From Echinococcus granulosus (taxonomy: Eukaryota > Platyhelminthes > Cestoda > Cyclophyllidea > Taeniidae): DNA of 21,364 nt. The translations under genes and the position numbers were made by a program. Each line of letters opens with the position of its first letter. The first letter of the stretch is position 1. Where the stretch lies: NCBI RefSeq assembly GCF_000524195.1, contig NW_020170425.1, forward strand, positions 603,790-625,153. Direction: 5' to 3'. Below the pieces are notes generated by a model. The model was not told the origin of the DNA and searched no databases. It saw only the letters and a program-made list of their open reading frames with translations. Shown here one piece after another: positions 1 to 9,063 of the stretch.

Positions 1-130
1 TCCCTTTTAGCGTGCAGTGTAGAGTTTTGTAGAGTTTTGTTTTGAGAACTATGTTGGGGGAGGGGGGAGACGAATCAATGAGGTGGCCATCGCGTGTGTC
101 CATAGCTAGTCGTAGGAACACTGGCCTAAA
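1..130. other. Single-copy lead sequence left of the duplication
   Basis: These 130 bases do not recur at the matching place in the second copy: positions 10618-10747 hold unrelated AT-rich sequence. The lead is GC-richer than the unit around it, with a purine run near 55-70 and a perfect 10-bp tandem repeat (gtagagtttt at 19-28 and 29-38). I see no gene. It is either the true left flank of the duplication or a junction made during assembly. Confidence 0.8.
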
Positions 131-3100
131 AGCATAGTCGCGCAACAAAGTTAGGGTTGAACACAGTTCCGTGAGAGTAAGCTTTAGCTTCTCTTTCTCC
201 TTACTACGTTGTTTTCTCTTAAAAAATGGGGGAGGCATGAAGAGTTCGCATATTTGGCATCTGCATAAAGGTGCGGCAAGTAACTCCTTAGCAACACTTT
301 TCCAGATGATTCACAGCTAGTTTCGCTTCACTTCTTTTTAACTCTTCTGTTGAACATGGAAGCGGGATAATTGCCGAAAGTAAACGTAAAGTTTAGCCTT
401 TCTGTTACAGATCGCCACAGTTTCCTCCAGTAACAGCGTGTGCACTTTTCCAGCCCTGCTAAAGTTTAACACCCAGCAGCAGAAATCAGGGCTGATGTTT
501 TTTACGGCCGGGTCCCTTTTTGCTGCCACCAATGGATCGTCCCGGGATTTTCAGTAGGAGCTGGGGCTACTGGCATGACCCGGAAGTCAGTCTACTTGGC
601 GAAGGTACGATCGCGGCGAACCAATGTGGTCTCCCTACCAAAACCGAGAATTAAATAACTAACTTATTACAAGTCATTATAACTGGGCTATTGCTTCTAA
701 GGGATCAATTTAAAGAGAATAATCTTTTGTGACCCACTTTACATTGGAGATTTTATACTTCTTACCAACAGACATTTCTCCTAGTTTAACCTTTTTAAAC
801 TTAACTGTATAACTTACTTATCAATAATTTATACCTTTGGCAATAATTAACACGAATTGTGTCTAATCATTTTTGGATTTTCTAATCACTATAGTTTGTT
901 TCATGGTTGCACAGGAAATGGGCAAGGAAATCACCAAAATTATGCAGTCGTTATATTTCTATTTCTCTGATATAACCGGCTGCATAAATTAAGTGGGGGA
1001 TTCAAAATAAGCGCCTTTCACTCCCATAACCCGCAGTTATATTCTAGGAAGCTTTGGGGAATTGCATTTGAGGCAATGCTATGCCATCTTCTAGACTGAT
1101 CTAGATCACTAGACATAGACTTATACTCTGGAAATCTTGCACGTTTCAAGTACCTCGAATCCTTTGAAGTCAAGCTACCAGTCCGCCTTGATGAATGATT
1201 TGAGGATATTTAGTCAATAAAGCCATTACCGCAGAATATTCATTCTTAAACTGACCCATTAGCAGTTTCCTAAACAATCTACTCTGTGCACTCATACATG
1301 TTGTCTTGTTGACGAATCATATTTTAAGGCATATAAAATAATCCCGTGCCTCTTCTGACCATGCCATCAGACATGCTGGTTACGCAGGAAAAAATTACCA
1401 TAAACCACAATAACAAATGCATTTTTCCTCCAGATATTGATAATAAAATTGTAGTTTCATCTCGCTGGCATTTCCTTCATCATCACTGTGCGATTTAATG
1501 TGTTAATGTTAGAACACGACAGTATTTTAAAGAATCCGCGGCTATACTCTATTAAGCAATGCATCTAGAAGTGTCAAAAGGAATGGAACTACGTTCACTA
1601 GTGTATACCCATTGAAATCTATGCTATTTTATACCAACAATAAACGTGATGTTCTTTTGGATAACTGATTGAATGTGAATGAGCCAAAACTGGCATCAAA
1701 AGCGGGACCACTACTATGACATTGATCCAATCCATAAAACAATTATTTCTATCCGAAATCAAAAAATGATGATGTAACCATTTAAAAGTTAATCTACAAG
1801 TTGAAAGAACTCTTTTGTATGTTGGTTGACTGTGGGATAAGGCGTCCACAAGCAAATGAAGCAATTAGCGTTTCACCTGAAGTTTTCCTACATTATATTG
1901 CAAGATTCTTACATAATACGTATTTCTTACAATTTCGCCACAATAAATTCGATCTAATGCTTTAGCACACTTCAACCATTCCCGTAAATAAATCACCTCA
2001 ACAAATGCGAAATGGTTTGTTGATTAATAAACATTACTTACGGGAAAGATAATGATTTATATGAAACTAGACTGACAAGCTTCTACTTTAGACGTTGGTC
2101 TTTTAATACATTTTTATTCAAACGCTCCTTGATCCCGATAGATTATCGACAATGCCAAATATACGGTGATTGAGAAAAATGCAAGTTAAAACAAATGCGA
2201 CGTACAATGCAATTAACTTAGATAAGAATAAATACCGGGTCTAGTGTTTATTTGGTTAACTATTATTTGCTTTGGTTTAGGCCCAGTATTTGCTAGTATT
2301 TGGTTTTTCAAATTTTAATAAAAGGGAAGCAAAAAGATCACTCGGGCACAATACCTAGATTTTATTTGTGGAAATAATGTGTCGAGTGGTGCATGGGTCA
2401 AAAATGTAAACAGCCTTGTTATCGCTGTTAGAGTTGGTAACTGCGGCCTACCCATTTGCTAACAATGGGAGCAGCAAGGGAGAAATACTCACTGATCAAT
2501 TTAAGACATGTCGTGGGACTTTTCGTAAAATTGCGAGGGTGTATTTACACATGGTGTTAAATTGGTATCAATGATCTCAATAGGCGCGTACAATGTAAAG
2601 GAACCCCAGCTGCCACAAAAGTGGACGATATTGTAGTGTTTTTGCTGTGAACTTCAGTGATACAATTCGCATCTAATGTCCATTTATGTACTACGCCTGA
2701 ATCTCGTCGATACTTTCCTTCAATACGCTGTAATGGGTGAAATGATTAAGCAATGAATAGAGTTGTCCCACGCTAAGAGACCCATTTATGCCATGCAAAA
2801 TGGGTTTTTGGGCAAGTGGAAAGTTCATTCTTCTAGGAAAAATAAATTCCATAAATACGATCATGATCTTCATTCTTCTTAAACGCAAATCAGCGACTGA
2901 CTAAACTTTGCATAAGGTTTGTTTCTTGGTGAAATCGAAAAAATTCAATTTTATGTGAATGTTTACAGTTTCGAGTTTCCAATCTTTTAATTTTGTGGAA
3001 AAATTACAGGTGGTAGAGATTATTTGCATCTAAAAACCTTCAGCATTCTGATATGAAAACCGTTCTAATCTAATGTCAGTAGCAAAATAAGCTTTATCAC

Positions 3101-3134
3101 TTTCAATGTGATAGATGATGGAAATAAAAGAAAT
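131..3134. other. Gene-free AT-rich stretch, copy 1
   Basis: I find no supported gene here. Frames are short and broken, with no recognisable protein motif. Small items: a pyrimidine-rich run at about 188-220; a 12-bp perfect palindrome TGATCTAGATCA at 1097-1108 flanked by CTAG on both sides; and a local doubling of agtatttg near 2285-2303. If the minus-strand GT31 gene was once transcribed, the lower part of this stretch lay downstream of its stop at 3135. I could not pick out a convincing polyadenylation signal close to it. Confidence 0.6.
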
Positions 3135-3609
3135 TTATCTACAGACTCGAATTATAAAAAAACTGCTTCGCATTGTCCAGAACTGAAATGGAATATGTGA
3201 GACTGAGGTCTTGTCATTATTGCTGAACTCTAGATAGAAGCCTTTCATTTCCTGGAAGTTACGTAAAGGAAACTTAGCAACGGCAAAGCCGAGGAAGGCA
3301 TCGTCCACCTAAAGAAAACGTGTGTGTAAGCTTCTCCCCCCACCAGCTCAGGAAGCACCTCGGCCCTGATGAGGGAGGCGGTGTCCCATACGCGAGGTGG
3401 CAGGCGGGCCCACGGCACCTTTTGCGGGGTAATAGCCAACTTGTGGCACTTTGCGCCCTTGAAGGGACGAATCACACGCCACTAAGTTATTAGTGGTTCG
3501 CTGAGTAGCTGACGGCGTTGCGGTCGCCTGCGAATCCGAACATGATTGAGGAGAATCTTTGCGTTGAACTCGTAGTCAGCGTCGAGGAATAGAAAAACAT
3601 CGGATTTAC
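3135..3609 (-). pseudogene. GT31 beta-1,3-glycosyltransferase pseudogene, catalytic and C-terminal exon (copy 1)
   Basis: GT31 enzymes are Golgi type II membrane proteins that add galactose or N-acetylhexosamine in beta-1,3 linkage using a metal-bound UDP-sugar. Reading the minus strand from an acceptor at 3611-3610 gives K-S-D-V-F-L-F-L-D-A-D-Y, a hydrophobic strand ending in a DxD motif (3583-3575). A 'P-W-A-R-L-P-P-R-V-W' segment about 60 residues later matches the PPYV substrate loop (PP at 3400-3395). About 32 residues further, V-D-D-A-F-L-G (3308 down) matches the E/D-D-V-x-x-G motif. Order and spacing fit the family, closest in feel to the brainiac/BRE-5-like branch. Defects: in-frame TAG at 3484-3482; a one-base frame change between 3313 and 3305; Cys in place of the usual Trp (3448-3446); Arg in place of the loop aromatic (3394-3392); Asp in place of the loop Gly (3385-3383). 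The shifted frame runs to TAA at 3137-3135. Family is solid; substrate is unknown. Confidence 0.85.
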
Positions 3610-3621
3610 CTAAAAACGGAT
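3610..3621 (-). other. Likely 3' splice site before the catalytic exon (copy 1)
   Basis: On the minus strand the sequence reads ccgtttttag and then the exon, with the AG at 3611-3610. The T-run before AG is typical of an acceptor. The exon then opens with two bases (GT) that complete a codon begun in the previous exon. The DxD reading frame follows directly, which supports this boundary. Confidence 0.6.
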
Positions 3622-4134
3622 AAATATGAGTGTATCACGCTCACCGCGAAAGGCATCAAATTTCGAATAGACTACTTTGTCTATTAATATCTAACAGCTT
3701 CATCGTAGAGGCCAAGATCAAGATATCCCAGAACCATGCCAACTGGGCATACCCAGTTTGATAGCACTACTTTCTTTGCGCTATGGAAGAAAGTTTTGCA
3801 AAGTAATATCAGTGGATCAACACTAAAAGTGGTTGGACCCCCTTGTTATACACCCCGGCAAAGTCCTTTGCTTGAAAGGTGAAAATGTGCCAATTTACTT
3901 TCACACAGTAGCGTTAATAGGTATACGAAAATCCTGTATTAAAGTCACACAGTCCCGAACTTTTAACAATTATGCTTGCTTAAACAGGATATCATTATTA
4001 CTTTGACTACTTCCATGAAAGAATATAAGCTAAGTCTTGAAGGCTAACGTAAATCACGAATGCTTTGATTGACTGTAACATTTTAAAATGAGTCCATTAG
4101 TGGAGCTACTTTCTGTAATTACAAAGCGCAAATT
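3622..4134. other. Intron-like gene-free stretch, copy 1
   Basis: No gene is seen. It lies between the catalytic exon and the next upstream candidate exon on the minus strand, so it is best read as former intron. It contains a small hairpin at 3741-3758: arms AACTGGG and CCCAGTT around a CATA loop. Confidence 0.5.
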
Positions 4135-4287
4135 TCACTTGTGGAAAGTCACCGCACCGTGCGGTTTGAGTAGGTGGATGTGGTAGTTTGGATCGTTGCA
4201 TTATGTATACATGATTGCGTAAACAGATTCTTTCGTGTGAACATTCTCAAGAGGAGAGCGTACCGTCCGAGTTATTATTGGAGACGC
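4135..4287 (-). pseudogene. Possible decayed middle exon of the GT31 gene (copy 1)
   Basis: On the minus strand one frame is open from after a TAA at 4290-4288 to TGA at 4137-4135, except for one TAA at 4203-4201. It reads P-L-E-N-V-H-T-K-E-S-V-Y, then after the stop Y-H-I-H-L-L-K, then A-V-T-F-H-K. GT31 proteins have, between the TWG motif and the DxD strand, a segment of the type E-S-x-x-Y-x-D-I followed by D-x-Y-x-N-L-T-L-K and an aromatic. Position in the gene, strand, and the E-S..Y and Y-H...L-K pattern agree. The Asp and Asn of the motif are lost and one residue is missing. No clean donor in the required phase is visible. This is a tentative call; a chance open frame of this length is quite possible. 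Confidence 0.3.
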
Positions 4288-4290
4288 TTA

Positions 4291-4866
4291 AAGCCATGTA
4301 ATAATAGGAGCAACTTCACGACAAACGTACAGAATGATTAGGTAATTGCTAGGGGAGTTATAAGAGGCTCAAAAGGTTTGCTTAATCCCATATGTAATTA
4401 AGAGGAATATCATTGCTTCCATAGGGTCACTGAACAATGGTATAATACTATAGTGGTGGTGGGTTCTACTTTATCTGCAAAATATCTTCGGTTTAATAAG
4501 AAAAATTTTCACGCACTAAAATGACTCATCCCGTTGAATCAAATTTATTTAAATCCATTTACTTAAAGTTTACTCACCTCCAACAAGTTGTCAGTGTCAC
4601 AGGTAATTCCATTCTTAGCATTAATATTTTTGTTGCTAACCCACAAGTTTGAGATTTTCTCAGATCTAAACAGAACTGATGGGTTTGCGATTTGGTAACA
4701 TTTAATTTTAGATGTTCAATACTTGGTATAATGCTCAAACTTACCTATTATGCTTTTTTTATTTTTTGGGGACAGTGTCATCGCAACAAGCAAGCGAGTC
4801 GAAAGGTTTCGTGGATGAGAAAAAACCTTGAGATTTTACAGGCAAAACATAACTTTATTTGTAAGG
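4291..4866. other. Intron-like gene-free stretch, copy 1
   Basis: Nothing that I can support as a gene. The base composition is AT-rich. A plus-strand open frame starting near 4692 has no recognisable content and overlaps the opposite strand of the candidate exon above it. Confidence 0.45.
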
Positions 4867-4990
4867 TTATTGCAATAAACCATGTAAAGAATCTTTTTTG
4901 TGGAAATGTCCCACGGACCTGCGCATTACGAATGCCACCACAGCGATAAACTTGTCAAAGGGAATATTAATCATCCCAAGTGACATCCAC
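4867..4990 (-). pseudogene. Very tentative decayed exon of the GT31 gene (copy 1)
   Basis: The minus strand has a good-looking acceptor, ttttcacttatctgccag, with AG at 4992-4991. One extra base after it would complete the codon left open by the N-terminal exon (which ends with two bases, CT). The frame then runs 40 codons to TAA at 4869-4867 and includes S-L-G-M and, about 14 residues later, A-V-V-A-F-V-M-R-R-S. GT31 proteins have T-W-G followed by a hydrophobic strand ending F-x-x-G. The resemblance is weak, and the R-R-x-A-I-R segment expected before T-W-G is not seen. Splice phase and gene order are the only real support. Confidence 0.18.
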
Positions 4991-5205
4991 CTGGCAGATA
5001 AGTGAAAACAGCATAATTACAAAATGAAAAGTTGTGAACTGTCGAAGTACAAATTCAGTGTTATTCTAAATAAACATGAGGCCCATTCGAACAACCTAAA
5101 CACGGAATGGAGCAACAAGAAGATGCATAAGGGAAACCACAATTATTCGATTTTTCACAATTATAATGATGCAGTAAATGCACAAAGACAAACAGAACTT
5201 GGACA

Positions 5206-5289
5206 GGTGAGTAGTCGCTCTAATAGGGCAGCAATAGTATCAGAGAGAACGGCAGCGGGAGTCCCGCACAACAATGGAGGCAGCAATAA
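5206..5289 (+). repeat. Diverged repeat segment A (copy 1)
   Basis: This segment resembles 6502-6585 in the same orientation. Aligned by eye, a little under 60% of bases agree, with blocks such as gcaatagtatca against gcagtagtacca and a shared caatggaggca. Both read Q-V-S-x-R and end in N-G-G in one frame. They may be old copies of an interspersed element, or chance similarity of low-complexity sequence. The segment begins with cag/gtgagt, a perfect plus-strand splice-donor match. Confidence 0.3.
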
Positions 5290-6501
5290 TCTACGAGTAC
5301 AAAAAATGAGCACCAATTACTGCTTGTAGCTCATACCTTAAGTGACGTTGGTTTGTTTACGCAACAACACGGTACTTCCCTGACATAAAATTTCCTCTGC
5401 ATTTCTTGAAAATTCAATGCTGGTTGGGGTCCAACGCATTTTCACTTGCGCACTCCGCATGATGAGCGAACCATTTGGTGAAAGCAACTTCACAGCAATC
5501 GATAACTATGGACCACTATATTAATTTATAACCCTATGTCATTCCGTCATCGCTTTTTCAACAAACTGCAGTATCAGAAACAATAGATTGGAAGAAAAGT
5601 AGTAAATTTTGTAATCGGATGGTGCCTGCAAATACGGCGTCAAATGGAACGGTCACCGATTTATCGCATAGACTTCGGATCTTGAACAGACAATTTTAAA
5701 TCCCACAATGAAAGTGACAAGATCACCAGCAACCATTCACTGAGGCCATTATGGGCTAATACAACGTACACCTTGACACAGTTTGCCGAGGACATATATT
5801 GAACCCTATTTATTGTGGAGGATAAATTATCTACAAATTATGCATATAGTCATGCCTCTATAGTAACTAAATTTAATTATTGTAAATATTAATTTTCAAA
5901 CCTTTTGTCTACGATAGTTAAAGGGTGTCAGCTTTCCCGATTTGAGGCTGCTGAATTGTGGTTGATGGTAGGTTTTTGACATCCTCTGCTTCCTTTCTGC
6001 TACCTCAAGAATACTGCTGACTCGGGTCATGTATGCACCCAGCGTCCATAAAACCCTTTATTTTCTCAACTAAGCAATTTGACAGACATGAATATATATA
6101 CATACATAACACTAGCTTTTTACCTTCATTGATATCAATTTTCCATTGGAATTACAAAAAAAATGGAGCACGATATTTATTATCGCCCTAATTATCCAAT
6201 TTGCTTAATGACTTAAAAAGGCAAAAATAAATGCTCACAGTGGTAAATGGATGAGTTATACTACCCAGGATTCACAAAAAAGCGAAATATGAGCATTTAA
6301 ACTAAATATTATTGGCGCCGTTGTTTTTGTGATTGACTCAGCAGCGGCGACCTAAGTCTTATCAGCTGAAATGTCTGACAGGAGTTGAGCACGGAACTGG
6401 GTGACAAAATAAGTCGGATTGGGAACCTACTTTACCCACTTTGTTATATGCGTTGTAGTTCTAATTATGCGCAAATCACAATGGACCGGAAAACTCACAG
6501 C

Positions 6502-6585
6502 CAAGTGAGCAACCGACCATACGGACAAGCAGTAGTACCAGTAGTACTGGGGATGAGTGCCGCCACGAGCAATGGAGGCAATTAG
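6502..6585 (+). repeat. Diverged repeat segment B (copy 1)
   Basis: Partner of 5206-5289, about 1.3 kb away in the same orientation. It includes the perfect 9-bp tandem cagtagtac twice (6530-6547) and, within it, the small palindrome CCAGTA-G-TACTGG. No terminal repeats or coding domain identify the element, if it is one. Confidence 0.3.
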
Positions 6586-8788
6586 ATCAGACCGCGGACG
6601 CCTCTTGCTAGAGCGCTCGCGAAGTGTGCGTTGTGGTGATAATGATGCATGGAATTCGTGCATGTGGTAAAAAATGTCGTATATGGGCGGCCAGATGCTA
6701 GCTCGTGGCCGTACCATAACTGTGCAGCCGGCCAGAAGTTAACCCTAGACCAAAGCAACTCGTCAGGATGCCAAGACCCGGGACACGATTGAACTGTATG
6801 TGATCACATTGAGCTATCCACACGATCAATCCACTTAGGTGTGTCCAAACAGTAGATGTGCTAGCATGATGGGCATGAAAAGTTAGTAACAATCTGAACA
6901 AGATTATCAAACCGAAAAAGGGAGAAAAAGAAAGACAGCAACGCAGACCTGGAAAATAATATTTATTACCAATTTGCTATTGTACTCTTGGCAATATAAC
7001 TAGAACTTCGCCTTGAGTGGCAATGTCCACTTCTGATGCAATCAATTGTGTATGACTTGAAAATAATGTTCTATTAGGGTCTTAGAGTGGCTTCTCTTAA
7101 AATCATACACTCTACTGCTACACGAGGTGAAAATGTGTCACGTAGAAATTACAACTGCATTCTTAGATTCATGAGGTATTAAAATTTGCAACACCTTTTT
7201 AATGAATGGTAAATCCTGATTTTAATTACTTGGTGGCGAGCGTTGAAGTATACATATAGTTCGACTAAATTCATCACTTTCTCAATGTTCACCATTTATC
7301 GAAGTACATGTTGAATGAAATCCTCACGTCATTCATTTGATTTTCTCAGTTTCTTGTCTATGGACTTGCGTTTGTCACGATGCATTGCTAAGATTATCCT
7401 GTCAAATGTGCCTTGTTAATCAAAACAAGCCATTTGTAAGTCAAACCTAGCAACCACAATGTTTAAGCAGCTAAATACTCATATATGGTTAATTTTTCAG
7501 TTAAAAAACACTCAACCGAAAAAAATAGGAGAAATGCATTCATCCAGAGGCCCAGTTAGATACAAATGTATAAATACAGGGCTTTTCTTTTGGAAGTGGG
7601 GTCATAGTATTGGCGATTTCAGTAAAAAGAACTTGGGTGTTTTTGATGCTTTGAATGTATGAAGAAAATAAAGGAATTTGAAGGAAAGACAAAAAATCAT
7701 TTTGGGTGAATACAACACATAAAGAGGAAGGCCACCTCCACGAAGGGGCTTGGCAATATCAGGAGGTTACAAATGTCAGCCTTTGAAAAGGTTGGAAGGC
7801 AACCCAAAATGAGTAGTGTATTATTTAAATGTGTATTCCAGCCTTACTTTCAGTGCGTTTATGTCATTTGTCTCACATTGAAAAAATTAAAAGTGAGGTG
7901 GTAAAGTGCTGAAATTTACGCTACGCACGTAAAGGCAAGAAGTTAAGGTAATAAAACGTAAAGTGTACTAATGGGCCCCCTAAATATACAACACAGATGA
8001 GTGAAATAAAGCCAACTCAACTGAGAATAGTAACGACTCACATTAATAGGCGACTTTCTTTGGCGTTAATACTGCAATAATGCATGAGCCCTCAAATGCA
8101 CTAAGTAAATCTTGAGAAAAAGTGCTACTGCACTGCAATCTTACCGTATTTAGTCTAAATTCTCAAAGCAGGGGGTAGAAATGGGTCCCTACAATTAAAG
8201 TAACGCTTTGCGGACAAAATGAGCATTTAAGGTGGTTACTTTGCGCTATTTAGCATGCCCAACAACGACACCCAGTAGGGGATGGGTAATTCTAGCTCAA
8301 GAATAAGTAGCTAATCTGTAAACATTTTAAAAGGGAACCTTTATTTTACCTTCACTAATTGTATTCACATGCTCTTGTAGACCCTCCGTTTGAGCCCAAT
8401 ATACCCCATTTTTTAAACAAGTAATATGAAAATGAAGGTATAAGAAGTTACTCAACTTAGCAAACCATGAGGACGACATCAAGTTTAAATTGTTTTAAGA
8501 TCTTATACAAATGGAAGGAAGTAACTAGTAAAAAATGCCGAATCTTACTGGCTCACATGGGATGCTGTCGTTCCGTGGGTGATGGCTTTAATAGTATCCG
8601 TCAAATTTATGGCCGAGGGGTACATATAGTAGCCATCTTCCTCACTATTTCGCTTATGACCCTCTAGTCAAAATCACTAAAGCAGAGCTTCCTTCCCACT
8701 TCTTATCCTTCGCCCCCAGCCCGTTCTTCCCCAGCCACTGCAGTCTCTCTTGCAACATCGTCGTCATCGGTAGAGCTGACGAATTTAC

Positions 8789-8794
8789 ACTCAC
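8789..8794 (-). other. Likely 5' splice site after the N-terminal exon (copy 1)
   Basis: On the minus strand the exon reads ...AATTTGACGCT and then GTGAGT, a near-consensus donor. It falls where GT31 proteins enter their first luminal beta strand. Reading through it gives an immediate TGA, which fits an intron start. Confidence 0.6.
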
Positions 8795-9063
8795 AGCGTC
8801 AAATTGTAAGTCGAATCTGCGCAGACCAGATCCTGGGGAACAAGCAGAGGCGGCCACTGATAGATCTCAGAACCTCTATCACATCGACAAGATGTGTTAG
8901 TTCCATCAAAATCAGGAATGCGGTGGTCTGTGGTCTGGAGAAATGGAGATGGACAATCTTGATTGCCTGCGTTGACGATGGGTACCACTTTGTACCAAAG
9001 AATGAGCCAAAACAGCACCGAGAAGATTACACACACCAGATAATACTCTCAAATCCGCAGCAT
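8795..9063 (-). pseudogene. GT31 pseudogene, N-terminal signal-anchor exon (copy 1)
   Basis: Minus-strand ATG at 9063-9061 gives M-L-R-I, then TGA at 9051-9049, then an open frame of 84 codons up to a GTGAGT donor. After the stop come about 15 mostly hydrophobic residues (Y-Y-L-V-C-V-I-F-S-V-L-F-W-L-I-L-W-Y), a type II signal anchor, and then a Cys-containing luminal stem with two N-glycosylation sequons (N-T-S and N-L-T). The exon stops at C-A-D-S-T-Y-N-L-T, just where GT31 proteins begin their catalytic fold. The TGA is most simply an old CGA (Arg) hit by a CpG transition: a basic residue before the anchor is expected. The stretch is GC-rich compared with its surroundings. Linkage to the catalytic exon rests on strand, order and topology, not on a motif of its own. 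The exon could instead begin at an AG just after the stop, with another exon upstream. Confidence 0.6.

Larger units (their letters stand above)
4993..8788. other. Long gene-free stretch, copy 1
   Basis: If the minus-strand GT31 gene is one gene, this is the large intron after its N-terminal exon. I find no convincing exon carrying the missing R-R-x-A-I-R segment. Contents: an Asn-rich plus-strand open frame (5024-5329) of unknown meaning; two short similar segments (5206-5289 and 6502-6585); a perfect 9-bp tandem repeat cagtagtac at 6530-6547; and a short inverted repeat GCGGGA-G-TCCCGC near 5255. The remainder is AT-rich and featureless. Confidence 0.5.

Noticed and set aside
1091..1112. 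CTAG-rich palindrome checked as an operator or terminal inverted repeat
   Set aside because: It is a single 12-bp palindrome with short flanking CTAGs and no partner elsewhere in the unit. No gene is close enough to be regulated by it.
5341..5505. Minus-strand open frame of 55 codons with V-K-L-L-S-P-N-G-S-L-I-M, considered as the first GT31 beta strand
   Set aside because: The Arg and Trp spacing does not match the family, no splice sites bound it in the needed phase, and a frame this short is expected by chance.
6427..6717. Minus-strand 96-codon open frame, considered as a missing GT31 exon
   Set aside because: It has an Arg-rich stretch but no R-R-x-A-I-R, T-W-G or later GT31 motif in any of its frames, and no fitting splice phase. 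It overlaps the diverged repeat segment.
7720..7800. Purine-rich segment with ggaggccacc-like pieces, checked as a tRNA or small RNA gene
   Set aside because: No cloverleaf pairing, no A and B box pair and no conserved tRNA bases could be found.
8654..8857. Minus-strand 67-codon open frame overlapping the N-terminal exon
   Set aside because: It runs across the GTGAGT donor in another frame and shows no family signal. Its GC-rich composition alone makes stops rare.
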